From Pseudomonadota bacterium (GTDB taxonomy: Bacteria > Pseudomonadota > Gammaproteobacteria > Steroidobacterales > Steroidobacteraceae): a stretch of DNA of 64,000 bases. Location of the stretch: contig JADIZR010000006.1 of assembly GCA_016704655.1 (NCBI GenBank), positions 62,001 to 126,000 of the forward strand. The letters run 5' to 3'. The notes below the pieces were generated by a model. That model did no database searches, was not told the origin of the DNA, and worked only from the letters and a program-made list of their open reading frames with translations. A program made the position numbers and the translations under genes. This document shows, in pieces, positions 32,359-43,618 of the stretch. Every line of letters begins with the position of its first letter. Position 1 is the first letter of the stretch.

Positions 32359-33639
32359 TCAGCCAGCCGCAGGAGCGGTAGCAGTGGCGGGCGCCGCCGC
32401 ATCGAGCTTGAGCTTCCACAGCCTCGCGATGTCGGCCAGTGCCGGTGCCTTGACCGCGTCGAATGCGGCGCGGGCTTCGGTCGACTTGCCCTGGCGGGCA
32501 TTGGCGATGCCCGCGAGCATGTTCGCGTCGTCGGCATCGGACACGCCGCCCTTCGCGAGGCCCTTCTGGATCGCGTCGACGGCGTTGGCGTAGTCACCTG
32601 CGCTGAAGTACAGCTTGCCGATGGCAACCATCTGCGTGCCGGTCTTCGCAGCCGCCAGCTGCGCTGCTGCAGTGCCAACGTCCTTGGCGTCGGCGGTCGC
32701 GCCAGTGCGGGCACGCTCGAGGTCTGCCTGCACGCGTGCCTTCGAATCGCCCTGCAATTCGCCCTTCGCCAGTCCGCGCTCGAGGACCTGCTTGGCTTCG
32801 TTCGGGAAGCCGGCGTTGACGAGCGAGGCGCCCATCTCGGCGAATTCCTCGCCCTTGTCGAGCGTGTCGGTGTCGTTCATCAGGCGGTAGAGCGAGCGCA
32901 GGCCGCGGTCGTCCTTGGTACGGTAGAGCTGTGCATTGAGCAGGTCTTCCCAGTACTTCGGCGCCGGGTAATGGCGCACGAGGCCTTCGAGCGAACGCAT
33001 GATGCCGGGTTCGTCCTTGAGCTCGTAGTTCGAGCGCAAGGCGAGCAGCAGGGCTGCTTCGGCCGGCTTCGGGCTCGAAGCGACGAGCGCCTCCGAGGCA
33101 GTCTTGGCACCCTTGTAGTCGTCCGACAGGTAGCGGGCCTGCGCGATTGACAGGGCAATCTCCGCGTCATTCGGGTTGAGCGTCAGGTACTGGGTGCCAT
33201 GAGTAATGGCCTTGTCGTACTGCTTGTTCTGCAGGTTCATCTGTGTGAGCGCGCGCAGCCGCTGCGACTTGTCGGCGTCGGCCACCAGGCCCGAGGCCAG
33301 CGAGCGCTCGAGGATTTCGGCGGACTTCAGGTAGTCCTTCTTCTGCAGGTAGATGTACCACCCAAGCTCATCGACCATGAAAGCGTCATACGGCGTCTTG
33401 GGCTCGACGGCCTGCGCCGCCTGGATCTGGACGAGGGCTTCGTCCCAGTTCTTCGCGTTCATGGCGTTCTGCGCCGCCACGAGTGGCTTCTGCACGGCCG
33501 GGCTGAGTTTCTGCTTGGCAGCTGGCTTTTCCTTTTCAGCCGCGACGGCGACCGCAACGGGCAGCAGCGAGCCGCCGGCCACGCCGACGAGCCCGGCCGC
33601 AGCCAGGGCAGCCATCAACACGAGGTTCGCTTTCTTCAT
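32359..33639 (-). CDS. secreted TPR-repeat protein B
   Basis: 426-residue paralogue of TPR protein A, encoded on the opposite strand and converging on it. It has an N-terminal signal peptide (hydrophobic to about residue 34, AVAVAAEKEK), then TPR-like helical repeats (LTQMNLQNKQYDKAITHGTQYL, ALLLALRSNYELKDEPG, LYFSAGDYANAVDAIQKGL) and an Ala/Pro tail. The second of two adjacent ATGs (33639) has the better ribosome-binding-site spacing. The pair probably arose by inverted duplication or rearrangement; the hairpin repeats lie between their terminators. Function unknown. Confidence 0.75.
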   Translation of the reverse strand: MKKANLVLMAALAAAGLVGVAGGSLLPVAVAVAAEKEKPAAKQKLSPAVQKPLVAAQNAMNAKNWDEALVQIQAAQAVEPKTPYDAFMVDELGWYIYLQKKDYLKSAEILERSLASGLVADADKSQRLRALTQMNLQNKQYDKAITHGTQYLTLNPNDAEIALSIAQARYLSDDYKGAKTASEALVASSPKPAEAALLLALRSNYELKDEPGIMRSLEGLVRHYPAPKYWEDLLNAQLYRTKDDRGLRSLYRLMNDTDTLDKGEEFAEMGASLVNAGFPNEAKQVLERGLAKGELQGDSKARVQADLERARTGATADAKDVGTAAAQLAAAKTGTQMVAIGKLYFSAGDYANAVDAIQKGLAKGGVSDADDANMLAGIANARQGKSTEARAAFDAVKAPALADIARLWKLKLDAAAPATATAPAAG

Positions 33640-33676
33640 CATCGGCCTCTCGGGGCTATGGGTCAGGGTGCCGCGC

Positions 33677-33682
33677 ATTGTA
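33677..33682 (-). promoter_or_regulatory. -10 box for TPR gene B
   Basis: TACAAT on the minus strand, about 38 nt before the start codon; a CTGAAA 15 nt upstream is a poor -35. Confidence 0.35.
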
Positions 33683-33770
33683 GCGCCGTGGGGATCATTT
33701 CAGGGATAGCCTTGTATTCGCTGCGCATGGTTCTTAACCGTGGCGTGCAGGTCCGGATCGAATGTTATTT

Positions 33771-33779
33771 TGCTATACA
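33771..33779 (+). promoter_or_regulatory. extended -10 promoter for the lyase gene
   Basis: TGCTATACA (TGnTATACA form) 33 nt before the start of the HMG-CoA lyase-like gene, in an AT-rich patch. Confidence 0.45.
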
Positions 33780-33811
33780 TTAAAGACGTTTAGCCGCGAC
33801 CGGAAGCCGCC

Positions 33812-34741
33812 ATGAGCACGCACGTCGACATCGTCGAAGTCGGTCCCCGCGATGGGTTGCAGAGCGAGCCCGGCGTGTTCCCGACAGCGGCCAAGGTCGA
33901 GTTCATTCGTCGCGCGCTCGCGGCCGGATTGCGGCGTATTGAGGTCGCGAGCTTCGTCAATCCGAAGAAAGTGCCGCAGATGGCCGACGCCGAAGCAGTG
34001 TTGCAGGCACTCGGCGCGCCGCCCTCGGGCGTGCACTTCATCGGCCTGGTGCTCAACCACAAGGGATTCGAGCGGGCGGTGGCGGCGGGATGCAACGAGA
34101 TCGGCATGGCGGTGGTCGCCAGCGACACGTTCAATCGTCGCAACCAGGGGGTGTCGACGGATGAATCCATCGCGGCCTGGCTCGACATCGCGCGTTCGGC
34201 GGAACAGGCGGGCGTCCGGGCCCAGGTGACGGTCTCGGCTGCGTTCGGTTGTCCGTTCGAAGGTGAAATCGCGGTGGCACGGGTCGTCGAAGTCGCGAGG
34301 CGCGTCGCCGAAGCACGGCCGTTCGAGATCGCGCTGGCCGATACCATCGGTGTGGGCGTCCCCACACAGGTTACCGAGATCGTTTCGCGAGTCCGCGAAG
34401 CCGTGCCAGGCATTCCGCTGCGCTGCCACTTTCACAACACGCGCAACACCGGCTATGCCAACGCATTCGCCGCGCTGCACGCAGGCGTGCGCACGCTCGA
34501 TGCCAGCCTCGGCGGCATTGGCGGCTGTCCCTTCGCACCGGCAGCCACGGGCAACATCGCCACCGAAGACCTGCTTTATCAGCTGCATCGCGCCGGTTAC
34601 CAGACCGACGTTTCGCTCGATGCTGCGATTGCAACCAGCAAGTGGCTGCAGGAGCAGCTCGGGCGCAGCGTGCCCGGCATGCTGGTGAAGGCGGGCGGAT
34701 TTCCGGGGCCGTCGTTACGTCGACGTGACGACCCTGGATGA
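33812..34741 (+). CDS. HMG-CoA lyase-like protein
   Basis: DRE-TIM metallolyase of 309 residues. It has VEVGPRDGLQ at the start, ADTIGVGVP mid-chain, the metal-binding HFHNTRNTGYANA and the HMG-CoA lyase signature with catalytic Cys in LGGIGGCPFAPAATGN. It would cleave HMG-CoA to acetoacetate and acetyl-CoA in leucine breakdown, or a related acyl-CoA. No other leucine-catabolic genes are nearby. The tail looks odd: removing one T at 34715-34716 opens a coding-like extension (YVDVTTLDEVVKYLQNLQPF) to 34814, so the present C-terminus may be an indel artefact. Confidence 0.8.
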   Translation: MSTHVDIVEVGPRDGLQSEPGVFPTAAKVEFIRRALAAGLRRIEVASFVNPKKVPQMADAEAVLQALGAPPSGVHFIGLVLNHKGFERAVAAGCNEIGMAVVASDTFNRRNQGVSTDESIAAWLDIARSAEQAGVRAQVTVSAAFGCPFEGEIAVARVVEVARRVAEARPFEIALADTIGVGVPTQVTEIVSRVREAVPGIPLRCHFHNTRNTGYANAFAALHAGVRTLDASLGGIGGCPFAPAATGNIATEDLLYQLHRAGYQTDVSLDAAIATSKWLQEQLGRSVPGMLVKAGGFPGPSLRRRDDPG

Positions 34742-34773
34742 GGTCGTGAAGTACCTGCAGAACCTGCAGCCGT

Positions 34774-36018
34774 TCAGCCCGCTCGCGGCTCCGATTCGTC
34801 GACCAGTACCGTGACGGCGACGTCCGCGGTGACGTTGCCGATGGTGCGGAAGATGTCCGGCAGTATCTCCACGGCGACTAGAATGCCGAGCACCTCGATC
34901 GGCAGGCCCAGCGCGGCGCAGATCGGCGCGACACTGGCGATGAAAGACACCTGTCCTGGAAGTCCCACCGACCCGACGCTGACCGCGAACGCGACGAAGA
35001 CCGAGCCGATCATCTGCAGCACGTTCGGCTCGATGCCATACATCGCTGCGATGAAATAACAGACAGCGAGGTTGCCGAGCGGGCTGGTGTAGCGGAACAC
35101 GGCCACCGCCAGCGGCAGCACGAGACTCGCGATGCGCGGCGACACGTGCAGCCTTTCCCGTGCGCACTCGATCATGGCGGGCAGCGTCGCCAGCGAACTC
35201 TGCGTGCTGGCGGCCACCACCTGCACGGGTGCGACAGCCGTGGCAAACGTGCCCACGCTCACCCGACCCTGCAGTGCGACGACGACATAGATGAACAACG
35301 TCGCAATCGCGATCACGGCGGTGACCGTCGTTGCGTACTGCACCAGCAGCCCAGCGGCGCCAAGACCCGCTTGTCGGCCGACGCCGAGCGCCAGCGCGAA
35401 CACACCGATCGGAGCGACCAGCAGCACCCAGTGCACCATGACGACCATCGCTTCCGCCATGGCGCCGAAGAAGCTCGTCAATGCGTTGCGCTGCGGCGCC
35501 GGCAATTTCGTGGCGGCGAAGCCGAACAGGATCGCGAACACCACCAGCGCCAGGATCGCGTTGTCCGCCGCGGCCGCGACGATGTTCGGCGGCAGGAGTT
35601 GCTGCAGCCAGTCGGACCAGCTGATGCTCGTTACCACAGTTGCATTCCCCTGGCTCGCCCCGGCGATGAAGGCGTCGGCCGTTGCGCGATCCACGGGCCA
35701 CACTGCGAGCAGGGACTGCGTCAGCAGCACGGCCAGCGTGCCCGCGACCAGCAGCAGGAAAGTGAACCAGCCGATGGCACGGGACGCCAGCCGTCCAGTC
35801 GCCATCGCGTCCGAGACGCTGGCAACGGCCGCCACCAGCATCGAGAACACGGGCGGTCCGACCGTCATGCGCAGTGCGTTGAGCCAGAGCGTGCCGATTG
35901 CCTCGATGCCGCTCGCGACCGAATGCGCAAGCTCGCTGCCGGAATGATCGATCCATGCGCCGAGGCTGATGCCGAGGGCCAGCGCGCCGAGGACGATCCA
36001 GTGCCTTGGTTGAGCCAC
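34774..36018 (-). CDS. dicarboxylate/amino acid:cation symporter (DAACS family)
   Basis: 414-residue membrane protein of the GltP/DctA type. It has about eight hydrophobic helices. The substrate/sodium-binding half shows VVAASTQSSLATLPA (serine-rich hairpin), PLAVAVFRYTSPLGNLAVCYF, and the final FIASVAPICAALGLPIEVLGILVAVEILPDIFRTIGNVTADVAVT with the conserved Asp/Asn region. Probable substrates are aspartate, glutamate or C4-dicarboxylates. The start is uncertain: GTG 36018 fits the first helix, and the frame is open to 36162 without a good ribosome-binding site. Confidence 0.82.
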   Translation of the reverse strand: MAQPRHWIVLGALALGISLGAWIDHSGSELAHSVASGIEAIGTLWLNALRMTVGPPVFSMLVAAVASVSDAMATGRLASRAIGWFTFLLLVAGTLAVLLTQSLLAVWPVDRATADAFIAGASQGNATVVTSISWSDWLQQLLPPNIVAAAADNAILALVVFAILFGFAATKLPAPQRNALTSFFGAMAEAMVVMVHWVLLVAPIGVFALALGVGRQAGLGAAGLLVQYATTVTAVIAIATLFIYVVVALQGRVSVGTFATAVAPVQVVAASTQSSLATLPAMIECARERLHVSPRIASLVLPLAVAVFRYTSPLGNLAVCYFIAAMYGIEPNVLQMIGSVFVAFAVSVGSVGLPGQVSFIASVAPICAALGLPIEVLGILVAVEILPDIFRTIGNVTADVAVTVLVDESEPRAG

Positions 36019-36227
36019 GGGGCGCGGGTCAGTTGGCCGCGAGCCAGTCAAACAGATGTCCGGGCGAAACGCACCTTCAGCTCCTTGCCGGCGACGACGT
36101 CCGCCATATCCTCCCACAGGATGCCCTTGGCCCCGCGAATTCCCATGGGTCGGCGGGATCATTCCACAGCGCTCGCAGACTGGTAAAGTGTCGCACCAAA
36201 TTCCGGACCAGCCCCTGGGGGACGTCA

Positions 36228-37296
36228 GTGACTCACGCTGCCATTACCGGCTGGGGCAAGTGCCTCCCGCCCAATGTCCTGACCAACGCCGACCTGGCGA
36301 CGTTCCTCGACACCAACGACGAGTGGATCACCTCGCGCACGGGGATCAGCGAACGGCGCATTTCGCACGTGTCACTCGAGGAGATGGCGTACGTCAGCTC
36401 CATGCGGGCACTGGCAGCGGCGGGCCTCGATCCGGCCGACGTTGAACTCATCGTCATCGGCACTTGCAGCTTCGACGACCAGGTGCCGAACCAGGCCTCG
36501 GGCCTGCAGGTACGGTTGGGCGCGAAACGCGCCGCTGCCTATGACGTGAACACGGCGTGCACCAGCTTCTTGTACGCGCTCAGCACCGCCAATGCGTTGA
36601 TCCGCACCGGCGTGGTCAAGAATGCAGTGGTGGTCGGCGGCGAACTGATCCTCGGCTTTCATGGACTGGCACAACCGCGGTGTCTGCGTGCTGTTCGGTG
36701 ACGGCTGTGCTGCCGTCGTGCTCGAGGCTACGGACAAGGTCGAAGGGCTGCTCGGCGAAAAACTGGGCTGCGACAGCGATGCGCGCAATACGCTCGTCGT
36801 CAAGGGCATGGGTGGCCGCTACGTCAACCAGGGTCGACCCTACGGCGAGACTTCATGGATTTTCGAGGGTCCGGAAATCTTCAAGCGTGCGGTGCTCGGC
36901 ATGTCCGGTGCCTGCGCGGATGTGCTCGCCGCCCAGGGTTACAAGGTCGACGACGTCGACGTCGTGATTCCGCACCAGGCCAACCTGCGCATCATGGATG
37001 CGGTCGCGAAGCGCGTCGGCGCGCCTGCAGAGCGCATGTTCGTCAACGTGCACAAGTACGGCAACATGTCCGCCGCAACCGTCGCGGTCGCGCTGGTCGA
37101 AGCCATCGAAGAAGGCCGGGTCAAGCCGAACAGCCTGCTGCTGCTGCCGGGGTTTGGCGCGGGCTTGACATATTGTGCGCACCTCGTGCGCTGGGGTGAG
37201 CGCACGACGCCCATTGGCACGACGGAGGTCGACCTGCCGCCGAGCGACCGCACGGCGCTCGAGATCGTGCAGGGCTACCTGACGAAGGCGGGCTGA
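36228..37296 (+). CDS. beta-ketoacyl-ACP synthase III family, one frameshift
   Basis: Thiolase-fold condensing enzyme of the FabH type. GTG 36228 has a GGGGGA ribosome-binding site. The catalytic triad is visible: Cys in NTACTSFLYA, His in IPHQANLRI, Asn in KYGNMSAAT. The chain runs in one frame to ELILGF and continues in the next frame as MDWHNRGVCVLFGDG. The break is at TTT 36657-36659, where TT would join them. Length would be about 355 residues, with a slightly longer C-terminus than E. coli FabH. No other fatty acid genes are adjacent, so it may be FabH itself or a specialised homologue. Confidence 0.85.
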
Positions 37297-37336
37297 GTTC
37301 ACGGGCGACCGGCTCAGCCGGAGCCCGCTGCCAACC

Positions 37337-38206
37337 ATGCCTCCGGCCCGCAAGGCATTGCTGCAGATCCACCTGTGCGTGGTGATCTGGGGCTTCACCG
37401 CCATCCTCGGCAAGCTGATCACGCTGCCCGCGTTCGCGCTGGTGTGGTGGCGGATGTCGCTCGTCGTGCTCGCGCTGGTGTTCGTCCCGGCGTTCTGGCG
37501 CGGGGTGCGGCGCATGAGCCTCCGCACCGTGGCCATTTTCTCCGGCATCGGCGTCGTCGTCGCGCTGCACTGGGTGACCTTCTACGGCGCGATCAAGCTC
37601 GCGAATGCCTCGGTCGCGGCCACGTGCATGGGCGTGGCGCCGATCATCATGTCCGTCGTCGAGCCGTGGATCACCCAAAAGCGTTTCGACCCGCGCGAAC
37701 TGGTGATCGGCATTGCAGCAGTGCCGGGCGTGATGCTCGTCGTCGGTGGCACCCCGGGCGGCATGCGACTCGGCATTGCCGCCGGCGTGCTGTCGGCCTT
37801 GCTCGTCGCGATTTTCGGCTCGCTGAACAAGCGCTTCGTCGAGTCCGGCGAGCCGCTGGCCGTGACGGGCCTCGAACTGGCCGCCGGCACGGTGTTCCTG
37901 ACGGTGCTGGCCCTGTCGTTCGGCGGGGACAGCACGCGATTGCCGTTGCCCGATGCCCACGATGCGTCGCTGCTGCTCGTGCTCTCGATCGCCTGCACAC
38001 TGTTCCCGTTTGCACTCTCACTGGTCGCGCTGCGCAACCTGAGCGCCTTCAGCGCGCAGCTGGCGGTCAGCCTGGAGCCCGTTTATGCCGTCGTCCTGGC
38101 GATGCTGCTGCTGTCCGAGCAACGCGAACTCAGCCTGCAGTTCTATGCCGGCCTGGCGGTCATACTCGGCAGCGTGTTTGCGCATGCAGCGCTGAAGCGC
38201 GCCTGA
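37337..38206 (+). CDS. EamA/DMT family transporter
   Basis: 289-residue protein with ten predicted helices in two EamA repeats (about residues 5-135 and 150-285). Typical sequences are VVIWGFTAILGKLI, WWRMSLVVLALV, GAIKLANASVAATCMGVAPI and the matching LSAFSAQLAVSLEPVYAVVLAMLLLSE near the end. Exporter of small metabolites or amino acids by family; the substrate cannot be predicted. It follows the KAS III gene by 40 nt and converges on msrQ. Confidence 0.85.
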   Translation: MPPARKALLQIHLCVVIWGFTAILGKLITLPAFALVWWRMSLVVLALVFVPAFWRGVRRMSLRTVAIFSGIGVVVALHWVTFYGAIKLANASVAATCMGVAPIIMSVVEPWITQKRFDPRELVIGIAAVPGVMLVVGGTPGGMRLGIAAGVLSALLVAIFGSLNKRFVESGEPLAVTGLELAAGTVFLTVLALSFGGDSTRLPLPDAHDASLLLVLSIACTLFPFALSLVALRNLSAFSAQLAVSLEPVYAVVLAMLLLSEQRELSLQFYAGLAVILGSVFAHAALKRA

Positions 38207-38225
38207 TCGGAAGGGTCGTCGCAGC

Positions 38226-38873
38226 TCAGGACTGCTGCAACAGCTGCATCAGGGTCTTGCCAGCTCCTGGCCGCTGTTTCCACCACCGCCACGTCATCAG
38301 TGCCACGTACGCGGCGATGTACAGCGCCGGCTCGCGCCAGTCCGCCTTCACCAGCCACAGGAAGTGCAGGGAGCCGAGCAGGGCGGCGACGTAGATCAGC
38401 CTGTGCAGCGAATGCCACCGACGCCCCAGGCGGCGCATCCAACGATCCGTTGACGTGACGGCGAGCGGGATCAGCAACAGCAGCGCTGCGAATCCCACGG
38501 TGATGAACGGTCGCTTGACGATGTCCGCCGCGATGCCGTCCAGGTCGAGGCCGCGGTCGAGCACGAGCCACGTGAGGAAGTGCAGCACCAGGTACGCGAA
38601 GGCCCACAATCCGACCATGCGCCGCCAGCGCATCAGGCGGGGCTGGCGCAGCGTGACGGCGGCCGGCCGGACGCAGAGCGTGAGCAGCAGCAGGCGCAGT
38701 CCCCAGAGTCCCAGCCCGTGCAGCAGTGCCTCGACCGGGTTCGGACCGAGCGACAGGCTGGACACGCCGAACGCGCGCAGCACGAGCCATAGCAGGGGCA
38801 GCGAGCACAGCAGGAACACGGCGGGCTTGTCAGCCCGGAAGCGCTTGGTGGCCGTGCGCGCAGGAGCGTTCAT
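38226..38873 (-). CDS. msrQ: MsrQ, heme-binding membrane subunit
   Basis: 215-residue protein with about six helices of the ferric reductase-like (YedZ) family. It carries conserved His residues in LLHGLGLWGLRL, YLVLHFLTWL, WHSLHRLIYVAALLGSLHFLW. It passes quinone electrons to periplasmic MsrP, which repairs methionine sulfoxide. It starts 10 nt after msrP, in the standard msrP-msrQ order. Confidence 0.92.
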   Translation of the reverse strand: MNAPARTATKRFRADKPAVFLLCSLPLLWLVLRAFGVSSLSLGPNPVEALLHGLGLWGLRLLLLTLCVRPAAVTLRQPRLMRWRRMVGLWAFAYLVLHFLTWLVLDRGLDLDGIAADIVKRPFITVGFAALLLLIPLAVTSTDRWMRRLGRRWHSLHRLIYVAALLGSLHFLWLVKADWREPALYIAAYVALMTWRWWKQRPGAGKTLMQLLQQS

Positions 38874-38883
38874 GGCTAGCGGC

Positions 38884-39879
38884 TCAGTAGAACTTGCGCA
38901 GGTCCAGCCCCTTGTAAAGCGCGGCGACCTGGTCGGCGTAACCGTTGAACGGCAGCGTCGCCTGCTTCGAGGCGAACAGGCTCGCCCCGATGCGCCTTTC
39001 CTGCGCCTGGCTCCAGCGCGGGTGGTCCACGCTGGGGTTCACGTTGGCGTAGAAGCCATATTCCCGCGGTGCGGAAAGGTTCCAAGACGTGGGCGGCTGG
39101 CGTTCGGTGAAGCGGATTTCGACGATCGACTTGATGCCCTTGAAGCCATACTTCCAGGGCACGACCAGTCGCAGCGGGGCGCCGTTCTGGTTTGGCAGGG
39201 TCTGGCCGTACAGTCCCACCGCGAGCAACGCCAGCGGGTGCATGGCTTCGTCGATGCGCAGGCCTTCGACGTAGGGCCAGTCGAGCACCGGGAAGCGCTG
39301 GCCGGGCATCTCGGCAGGCCGCATGACCGTCTTGAACGCAACGTACCGGGCCTTCGAGTTCGGCTCGAAGCGCTTGAGCAGGGCGCCGAGCGGGAACCCG
39401 ACCCACGGGATCACCATCGACCAGGCCTCGACGCAGCGCAGCCGGTAGATGCGTTCTTCGAGCGCGTGGGGTTTCAGGATGTCTTCCAGCGTGTAGGTAC
39501 CCGGTTTCGCGCACTCACCGGCGACGACTACCGACCAGGGCCGCGGCTTGAACTTGCCGGAGTTCTGCGCGGGATCCGCCTTATCTGTGCCAAATTCGTA
39601 GAAGTTGTTGTAAGTCGTTATATCTTCTAAGGAATTGGGGTCCTCGTTCAGGCTGAATCGAGGATTTCGCGTGTACTTCAGCGGGGCCCTGCAACCTCCC
39701 GGGGAGGCCTGCGCCTACGGCACCGGCGGCCGCAAGCGCCGTGATCACGTCGCGCCGATTGAAATACCGCTCGGGCGGCGTGATCTCGGACGGCAGGGGT
39801 TGCAGGCTGGCTTGGGTGCGTCGCAGCCGGATGAGACCTCGGAAAGCGCTGCTCGGTTCGGTCGGGGCGGTTCTAGCAT
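38884..39879 (-). CDS. msrP: MsrP, periplasmic methionine sulfoxide reductase catalytic subunit, two compensating frameshifts
   Basis: Molybdopterin oxidoreductase. The main part reads in one frame from PLKYTRNPRFSLNEDPNSLEDITTYNNFYEFGTDKADP through RLRCVEAWSMVIPWVGFPLGALL (Cys ligand of Mo) to LDLRKFY. The N-terminal part with the Tat signal (SEITPPERYFNRRDVITALAAAG) is in another frame; a break lies near 39690-39705. The only plausible start, ATG 39879, is again in the main frame and gives a total of 331 codons, close to the usual size. That implies a second, opposite indel between 39879 and about 39820. The exact N-terminus is therefore uncertain. Confidence 0.82.
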
Positions 39880-39981
39880 GCGCACCCTCTACGCGGTGAG
39901 GATTCACCGCTGCGTTCGGGCTGCCAATGTCCTTGGGGTGGTGTTCCGTTCCTGTTCCGGCGGGCGTGTCTGCCCCCCACT

Positions 39982-40067
39982 CGCGTAAGACGGCGGCCCG
40001 TTGCTGTTCCGGCGAGCGGAAAGGCAGACACGCTCGCCGGAACAGCAACGGGCCACCGTCTTACGCG
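39982..40067 (+). repeat. conserved-loop hairpin, copy 4
   Basis: Longest arms of the family, 35 nt each (39982-40016, 40033-40067), one mismatch. The loop is shortened to CGGAAAGGCAGACACG. Arm sequence (GTAAGACGGCGGCCCGTTGC) is unrelated to the other copies. A partial reverse-orientation loop (GGCGTGTCTGCC) lies at 39963-39974. It begins 18 nt after the sirtuin stop. Confidence 0.8.
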
Positions 40068-40085
40068 AACGCGGCGCGCGTCCAG

Positions 40086-40766
40086 TCAGCCGCGCAAGGC
40101 CTGCAACAGCTGCGGCAAGATTTCACCCGACGGACCCCGCAACGAGAAATCGGCGAGCGGCGTGAGCGCGGTGGACTCGGTGTTGACCTCGATGATCGTC
40201 GCGCCAGACCGCTGGGCGCTTTCAGCGAGGCCCGCCGCCGGGTACACGACCGACGCCGTGCCGATTGACAGGAAGACGTCGCAGTCGGCCGCGGCCGCGC
40301 CCGCCTCGAGAGCCGCGTGCCTGGGAATCGACTCGCCGAACCAGACGACGTCGGGCCGCAGCAATTCGCCGCATCGCGCGCATTCCGGCAGGCCGGTGAT
40401 CGAGAGCGACGAACGTCGGGCGATCGTTCCTTCGGCCGAGCAGCGATCGCGCAGGATGTTGCCGTGGTACTCGATGACGCCCGTGCTGCCCGTACGCTGG
40501 TGCAGTCCGTCGACGTTCTGCGTGACCAGCGTCAGTCGCGGTACCGCATTGGCCAGCTCGACGAGCGCCCGGTGACCCGCGTTGGGTTCGACCCCGCGCA
40601 CGAGTTCACGACGCCATTCGTACCATTCCCAGATGCGCTTCGGATCGCGGTTGAACGCTTCGGGCGTGGCCAGGTCCTCAGGCCGGAACTTTGCCCAGAG
40701 GCCGGTCTGCGCGTCACGAAACGTGGGCACGCCGCTCTCGGCGGAAATGCCCGCGCCCGTCAGCAC
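40086..40766 (-). CDS. Sir2-family NAD-dependent protein deacylase, N-terminus uncertain
   Basis: Sirtuin of the CobB type. GAGISAESGVPTFRD (NAD), TQNVDGLHQRTGS with YHGNI (catalytic His), and ADCDVFLSIGTASVVYPAAGL. GTG 40766 gives 226 residues but starts inside the first beta-strand (VLTGAGIS). The frame continues upstream (SSAAAALSTARHVC) to 40859 with no ATG, GTG or TTG, only a CTG at 40826. The zinc ribbon looks incomplete: one Cys in RDRCSAEG instead of a CxxC pair, then CARC. Target proteins are unknown; it follows acnA on the same strand. Confidence 0.82.
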   Translation of the reverse strand: MLTGAGISAESGVPTFRDAQTGLWAKFRPEDLATPEAFNRDPKRIWEWYEWRRELVRGVEPNAGHRALVELANAVPRLTLVTQNVDGLHQRTGSTGVIEYHGNILRDRCSAEGTIARRSSLSITGLPECARCGELLRPDVVWFGESIPRHAALEAGAAAADCDVFLSIGTASVVYPAAGLAESAQRSGATIIEVNTESTALTPLADFSLRGPSGEILPQLLQALRG

Positions 40767-40853
40767 GCAGACGTGCCGAGCTGTGCTGAGCGCCGCGGCT
40801 GCGGATGAGGGAAATGGGGATGGCAGGAATGGGGTGAGGAGTGATCGGCGCTG

Positions 40854-40890
40854 TTCCGACTAACCCCAACCCCTATCCCCTAACCCCTTC
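40854..40890 (-). repeat. C-rich repeat, G-quadruplex-capable on the minus strand
   Basis: Minus strand has four G4 tracts with loops TTA, ATA and TT (40887-40864), in the acnA-sirtuin spacer and therefore in the transcribed RNA. The 14-mer TTCCGACTAACCCC at its edge recurs at 63410. Confidence 0.55.
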
Positions 40891-43578
<2,688 letters not shown>

Positions 43579-43618
43579 GAAACCTCCGGGGCAGAAAACG
43601 CAGCGATTAACCGCGGAA

